Assembly: GCA_001687465.1 (NCBI GenBank)
Contig: LVLI01000638.1
Coordinates: 1 to 50,899, forward strand
Direction of reading: 5' to 3'
DNA length: 50,899 nt
DNA from: Halocafeteria seosinensis
Taxonomy: Eukaryota > Sar > Bigyra > Bicosoecida
Of this stretch, positions 45,348 to 50,899 are shown one piece after another. How positions within the stretch are numbered: the first letter of the stretch is position 1; each line of letters opens with the position of its first letter. The position numbers and the translations under genes are program-made. The notes beneath the pieces were generated by a model. It was not told the DNA's origin. It ran no database searches and saw only the letters and a list, made by a program, of their open reading frames with translations.

Positions 45348-47075
45348 ACTCCGTGTAAAAGTTAAGTGCTAAGTGGGCCGAGGGATAACCGACTTTTTCG
45401 TCCTTACGCGGGCGCTTGTCCAGTAACGACGGTCAGATCCAAGTCACACAGCTGGAGCAAACGTGACCGTATACAGTCGGGAAGGGCCACCTGCACGAGC
45501 AAAGAGCCATGAGCCTGTGGTTTCTTCGGTAAGCACTTGCAAGGAGGGCCCCGGGTAAGAGGGCCGAGACGTGCGAAAAGGGCTATTTCCCTCTCGTATT
45601 CACGTCGTACCGACGTGGTCTCTCACGCCACGTGGTAGAAAATGCATTTATCTAATTGCCTAGAGACTGCCGCCACGTACCTCTCCTAGTATTGTCTAGT
45701 GCAGCATACAACTGGGGGTCGCGCCGTCCCCGGGACTCGACGTCTCTGAGAATGACAAAAAAGGTCCAAAGGGGAGTCTCCAGGGGGAAAATTAACACAC
45801 CGGGTCCGGACGGAGAAATACGGGAGTGAGACAAACTGTACCCAAAGGAATGACACCTGGATGGACCAGCAACAGCTTTCAGTACAACCAAAAATTCAGT
45901 ACATCCTCTCATCAACTCCAATAGCGGCGCATGTACTGGGTATCTCTGACGGGAAATTGACCCCGGGGGACGTCGGGGCGGTCTGGGACTTGGCGGGGAA
46001 AGCGACCACGGGTGCTGCCCTGCTTCAACCAACCGAAAAGCACAAGTGTCAGTAAGACTGAGTGAGTGAAGTGAACCAAGGCAACCGAGCACAAATGGTT
46101 GTTGATTGAATGAGTTGGGTTACGCGCGATGATGCGGCGAAAAAAGGGTTTCGTGCGGATGGGAATATCGATATGGGAACAACAAGGAAGTCATATGGAA
46201 AATGGAACAGAGAACCACTCCACTCGTTGGTTTGGATTTCATGGATTTGGGATGGCGTTCCATCCCATTCATCCATGATGATGATGTCTCCGCGTGTTTC
46301 GACGATTGTGCATAGAGATCACGGAGAAGCATATGCGGATACAATTCAAGACTGAACTCCCACATGCCCGTGACTTGGTACCATGTACTGTACCACCGTG
46401 GTGATACACTGTTCCTCCAAACGGGTGTCTCGAGGATAATCAGTCGGTCGGCTTCCACACGCTGCCTTTCACTTTACGTTGGGGATGAATTCTTTTCTTT
46501 CGTGTTTTATTGTTTTTTTCGATCGATCGCGCCTGGGGATCTGAGTGAAGTGTAACACCAGACTTAGTATTGTGCTCCAGGAGGCTCTGGCACACCTGGA
46601 ATGGAATTCTTCGGCAAGGAGTGGTTCGCCTCTTCGAAGTCGACTTCCCTTACTGTTGAATTGGATTTACCTCTGATTTAGATTGCCCGGTAAAACATGC
46701 ATTCCCTTCAGCTTACGCGTACAAGCCCACGCCGATTGTACCAACTTGTACTTGTGAATTCCAACATGCATGAGCATACGAAACAAGTCCAAGTGGTTTC
46801 TGTCCTGCACGTGTGTGTTTTTCTCCTTGATTACTCGTAACTTCATAGCACAAAGATATCTGCCACTGCCTCCTATGTAGGTATGTGGCCCCTCGTCACT
46901 CGGTACAATTGTAGTTGAATCTTGAAGATTGAAACGATTCGAAAGTCTTCTGCTGTACACAGTAGGTTTTCTTCAAAGGATTAATATTCTGAAGGGTTTC
47001 TCTTAAGGTGTTTATTCAGTCCCATACTCCATTCAGCTACACTGATTCCTGCATGTATTGGAACAACCCCGCAAG
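45348..47075. other. Longest intergenic region (1.7 kb), no confident gene
   Basis: This lies between the divergent HSF and GPD2 genes. A 64-codon plus-strand ORF at 45861-46055 (MDQQQLSVQPKIQYILSSTP and onward) reads like protein but has no family likeness or splice partners. Other ORFs look random. No tRNA, transposon ends or tandem repeat could be supported. It presumably holds promoters for both flanking genes. Confidence 0.45.
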
Positions 47076-49552
47076 ATGCATCGTCGTCTTCTACAACCTC
47101 TGGCGCATCGCGCGCCTTTGAAGAGCACATTGATGCCTCATTCATCCCTCTTTCATGCCCGAGCTGCTTCTTCATATTCATCATCGTCCAGTAATAACCC
47201 TCTGTATGCCGTGGGAGCAACAGGAGCTGCTGTTTTGATGTGCTTATTGAGCGACAGTGACGAACAAAATACTCGATGTGATGCTTCTAAGGATTACGAT
47301 GTGGTTCCAATCAAGTAAGTACACGTCGGAAGAAAGCTAGCGGCGTAGCAATTGAATGTACGTCTGTATTTGGTCATCGTGTTGGGGAATTGCAGGTGCG
47401 CTGATGGAAGCGAAGTTCGACCCTGGTCCTGCCCGAAACGCTCCGAACAAATCAAGAGGCTCCAGAACGAAAAGTTTGATGTCCTGGTCATTGGAGGGGG
47501 CTGTGTCGGTGCTGGTGTTGCTTTGGAAGGAAGCACCCGAGGTCTGAAAGTGGGAATGATTGAAAGGAGTGACATCGCGGCAGGTACTTCTGGAAGGTCG
47601 ACAAAATTGATTCACGGAGGTATTCGATACTTGGAAACTGCATTCAAAAAGCTGGATTATGAAAGTTATGAACTCGTTAAAGAGGCACTCCATGAACGTG
47701 CCCATTTGATGAACGCTGCACCATTCATGGCGAAGCCTCTTCCTATCATGATACCCCTGTATAAATGGTGGGAAGTGCCGTACATGTGGGCGGGCGCGAA
47801 GGTGTATGATATCATTGCTGGATCCAATCGCTATGTTCCCAAGAGTCACTACATGGGGAAGGTACGTGCTATTTCTCATTATCGCTTGTTGCTGAGACTT
47901 GTGGTGGATGTGCTTGCTCTGACCAACAGGACGAGGCGATGTACCAGTTCCCAATGCTTCGAAAGCAGGGATTAAAGGGAGCAATCGTCTACTATGACGG
48001 GCAACATAACGACACCCGCATGAATATTCTCATTGCGTTGACGGCGGCCCAGAGCGGAGCCGCAACAGCGAACTATGTGGAAGCGAAAGAGTTACTAAAG
48101 GAAAAAACTCAGAGTCCGGACGGAGAAACCACCGAGAAAATCGTCGGTGTTCGTGCAAGAGATGTACTCACAGGAGAAGAATGGGACATCCGCTCTAAAG
48201 TAGTTGTGAACGCTACTGGGCCTTTTGCAGACAAGATTCGCAAGATGGATGACCCGTCAACACCCGAAGCAATTGTTCCTGCTGCGGGTGTGCACACCAT
48301 CATTCCGGATCACTTTTCTCCTGATAGGTGAGAATGCAATGATATTATTACAATACAATACTTCCATTTATTGGTATTTTATACCTGCAGGATGGGACTC
48401 ATTGTTCCGAAGACTAAGGATGGGCGCGTCCTATTCTTCCTCCCTTGGGAAGGATCCACCATTTGCGGAACTACCGACAGCCGCAGCGATCTGACCATGT
48501 ACCCTTCTCCCTTGGAGCAAGATATTCAGTTCATACTCGATGAGAGTAACAGGTACGCTTCTAGCGTCATGCCAGTCTTGGTTCCCAGACTTGAGTTTTC
48601 TTGCGTGTTGATATCAGATTTTTATCCAAACGTGTGAACCGTTCTGATGTGAAGTCCGCCTGGTCAGGTCTACGCCCACTTGTGAGAGACAACAAGCAAA
48701 TCAAGCAGCTCAAAGAAGAGAAAATCAAAGCTATTGAACAAGGCAGACTTGAGGAATGGCTCAAAGAACAGGAACAAAAGACTACGGATACCAAAGGGTT
48801 TACGCGAAAGGTAAGAAGTACCGCAATTTTGCCTTGTACTGTCAATCGTTTACTTCGACATTCTAGTGCTAAATTTGCAGCATGTAGTGGAAGTTACTGA
48901 TTCAGGATTGATATCTATCATGGGAGGAAAATGGACGACGTACAGACAAATGGCGGAAGATGCCATAGGAGCCATCGGGACGCATCCTCAGACATTTCCA
49001 AACATGAATGTGGAACCTAGCCAGAGCGCTGCTATGAAGTTCGTAGGGGCCGATCGTGCGGGTGTAGTCGCCAACCAGAACTTCGATCGGATCACCGTAA
49101 CGCTGAGAGAAAAATATGACTTCGACAAAGATGTTGCATTGCATCTTGTGAGCAACTATGGCACGCGCGCACTGCAGGTAGCCGAGCTAGCAACTGGGGA
49201 AAGAAACCTCAGCGAGGCGTACAAGAAAGATCTCTCGTCTCGTATGTTCCGAAAATATCCATTTGTTTGGGGTGAAGTCATCTTCGCTGTTGAGCAAGAG
49301 TATGCTCGGACTCCCGTAGACTTTCTAGCAAGACGAACCCGCATTGTTTATTTGGATACGGAGGCTGCCAAATGCTGCGTCGATGAGGTGATCAGACTAA
49401 TGGGCGAAAAACTAGGGTAAGTTTGTACCGGCGTATAGAGTATATTGCTCGTGATGACTTACGGTGGAAAGTAATAAGTATGCAGGTGGTCGAACGCTGA
49501 AAAAAAGAGACAGCGTGCAGAATTCGATGACTTTGTGAAGACATTCGAATAA
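47076..49552 (+). CDS. GPD2: Mitochondrial FAD-dependent glycerol-3-phosphate dehydrogenase (7 exons, 686 aa)
   Basis: Exons: 47076-47314, 47396-47861, 47930-48327, 48391-48552, 48618-48810, 48881-49416 and 49486-49552; stop TAA. The N-terminus (MHRRLLQPLAHRAPLK, Ser- and Arg-rich, few acids) is a mitochondrial presequence, followed by a hydrophobic stretch (AVGATGAAVLMCLL) that may anchor the protein to the inner membrane. The FAD-binding motif is VLVIGGGCVGAG, followed by TSGRSTKLIHGGIRYLE, VVNATGPFAD and GGKWTTYRQMAEDA. The enzyme oxidises glycerol-3-phosphate to dihydroxyacetone phosphate and passes electrons to ubiquinone, as part of the glycerol phosphate shuttle. No EF-hand extension of the animal form is present. 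Exon 5 carries a Lys/Glu-rich insert of about 30 residues between the conserved SGLRPLVRD and the VVEVTDSGLISIMGGKW block. It converges on CFAP299 with about 74 bp between stops. Confidence 0.95.
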
Positions 49553-49626
49553 AGCCGGATTCGGTACCTTCGCACCAAGTCACAATGAGGTATCGAACGC
49601 ATGATCTCCACTGGGAGGAGCTGCGT

Positions 49627-50597
49627 TTAGCCCTTTCTCCGCGTCATGTGATCATAAATAACGACCTGTACATATTCGTCCGTCTCTATCTCTGTTCTCG
49701 TGGAGTTGTCTCCCGGGCTTGCCTGTTACTCGTAGAATACCAGCTTTTGAATTCTCTCTTTGTTACCTAAATGTAACGATACATACCTTCGGATCCACAT
49801 TAAGGACTTTGCGGTCCCGCTTATTCTTGAATAACAATCCAGTTTCATTATCAGCAATCACTTGAAAGTTTGGCGATGAATTGCTTGTAGATGTTTGTGT
49901 TTCCCAGTTATAGTAACTGAGATCCGATGCCTTTGGCATCAACCGCTTCTTTCCTGTGTGGTGCAAATACGATCTAGACATAGGAGCGTGTTGGATACAG
50001 ACCAAAGCGTCCTTACCTTCAAAGTACGGCTCAAAATTTTCCGATTTGAGTCTGTGCGCGAAGTCAATGTATCCACTAACTTCTTGATTTTTTGAATTAT
50101 AGTCCCGCAAAAAGAGGATGGACTGTAATAATACGTAGGCACAAAGTTTACAATGCGCTATTGCAGCTATGAAAGACACTCCAACTACGTACCGTAAGTT
50201 TTCCATTTCTCACGAGTTCTTCTCTGTTTGACAACGCTTGTAAGAGAGGTCTATTGGTTAAGTTTTTACCTAAACCGGCCAGAGGCTTGGGTACATGCTC
50301 CTTATGCATATGTTTATCGCGTTCTGCCTTCTTTCGGGTCTCGAACTCCTCCCGTTTCAGCGCGTCTCCGTCACCTCGGAGGCCGAGTTCCACCAAATGC
50401 CGAGCTAAATCTTCATCGCCTAGGTAGTATAAATCTAAATCTGTAACTTGACTGTCTAAATAGTCCTCATAGGTACGAAATGTGGATATAGGACGCTTGG
50501 AACCTCCTCCATCCTGCTGTGTTTGCTGGGACTGTTGCGGTTGCTGCTGCCCCTCTCCCCCTTCCTGCTTGCCGTTTTCCATGGTATTTCCTTCCAT
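49627..50597 (-). CDS. CFAP299: Cilia- and flagella-associated protein CFAP299 (4 exons, 257 aa)
   Basis: Exons: 50597-50193, 50122-50017, 49953-49787 and 49722-49627; stop TAA. After a Gln/Gly-rich start, the family core reads [36 protein letters not shown] and [13 protein letters not shown], then [78 protein letters not shown] and the tail PGDNSTRT...[14 protein letters not shown]. This matches vertebrate CFAP299 (C4orf22) along its whole length, including the last 32-codon exon. The protein is restricted to organisms with cilia and is linked to sperm flagella and ciliary function. An alternative start at 50582 would drop five residues. It is good evidence that the source organism builds motile cilia. 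Confidence 0.93.
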
Positions 50598-50899
50598 TGT
50601 ATATCAATCACTGTATTGAACTTCCCAAAAATGAATGAAACCGATGAATTAGCGACGTTTTCGTACATTGCACGCTTTAACGGGTAGTCTGCGGCGCTCT
50701 CTGCGCATACGTTGAAGAGAACTTCAACGAGACAATCTTTCCACACACTGAACTTCGGCTTGCTGCTTTTAGTCGAAGGCGACCTAACCACAACATACAT
50801 CAGCAGAATGCTTATTGATAAGCTACAATAAGTACTGTCTGTCAGGAGGAGTAGTAGCGTCCCGCGACAGTGTTGTGTATCTGTACTCATAGTGTAGCA
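50598..50899. other. Right-edge intergenic sequence
   Basis: This lies upstream of CFAP299 to the end of the window. A minus-strand ORF of 144 codons covers it (50456-50890) but overlaps the real CFAP299 exon in another frame and has no family likeness. It should contain the CFAP299 promoter. Confidence 0.45.

Noticed and set aside
45861-46055. 64-codon plus-strand ORF reading MDQQQLSVQPKIQY and onward
   Set aside because: It looks protein-like but is short and single, without splice partners or a family match; chance cannot be excluded.
50456-50890. 144-codon minus-strand ORF upstream of CFAP299
   Set aside because: It overlaps CFAP299 exon 1 in another frame and shows no family features.

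Overview
This is a compact, intron-rich nuclear segment from a eukaryote that makes cilia or flagella. Nearly every gene is interrupted by short GT-AG introns of roughly 40 to 80 nt, and spliced models join in frame to the exact base. The core genes are typically eukaryotic: XRN2/RAT1, EB1, ESCRT-III, MRT4, ASCC1, a heat-shock factor and mitochondrial glycerol-3-phosphate dehydrogenase. A well-conserved CFAP299 gene points to a flagellated stage, so a protist or alga with swimming cells fits better than a red alga or higher fungus; I cannot name the lineage. Two unresolved bases near the left edge show this is draft assembly. TAA, TAG and TGA all serve as stops.

Layout. 0-8.4 kb: B3GNTL1-like glycosyltransferase (-), XRN2/RAT1 (+), an unknown CxxC protein (-) and EB1 (-). 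9-15.4 kb, all plus strand: glycogen/starch phosphorylase, an Snf7/CHMP4-type ESCRT-III subunit and an SR-like nuclear protein. 15.7-16.5 kb: a bZIP factor (-). 16.7-18.3 kb: an odd island with a Ulp1-type protease fragment and a GIY-YIG-type fragment, bounded on both sides by repeats built on the palindrome TACCCCTAGGGGTA. 19-24 kb: an unknown basic protein with an in-frame TGA (+), converging on a secretory UDP-GlcNAc-2-epimerase-like fusion protein (-). 24.4-34.6 kb (-): an ankyrin protein and a 2829-residue unknown giant. 34.9-38.6 kb: a small unknown gene (+), fructosamine-3-kinase (-) and ASCC1 (+). 38.6-45.3 kb: a Plus3 plus ADP-ribosyltransferase fusion (-), MRT4 (+) and a heat-shock factor (-). 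47-50.6 kb: GPD2 (+) and CFAP299 (-).

The neighbours do not form an operon or one pathway. Themes are carbohydrate metabolism (phosphorylase, GPD2, fructosamine kinase, two glycosyltransferase-like proteins), RNA processing (XRN2, ASCC1, MRT4, SR-like protein), transcription (bZIP, HSF, Plus3 protein) and cytoskeleton/cilium (EB1, CFAP299). Convergent pairs sit very close (about 14 to 120 bp between stops), while divergent pairs share promoter regions of about 0.2 to 0.9 kb.

Most unusual content: the Plus3-ART fusion with an apparently intact H-Y-E triad; the epimerase-like fusion that has lost most catalytic residues; the palindrome-bounded Ulp1/GIY-YIG island; and the in-frame TGA. All identities come from reading motifs by eye; no database search was run.
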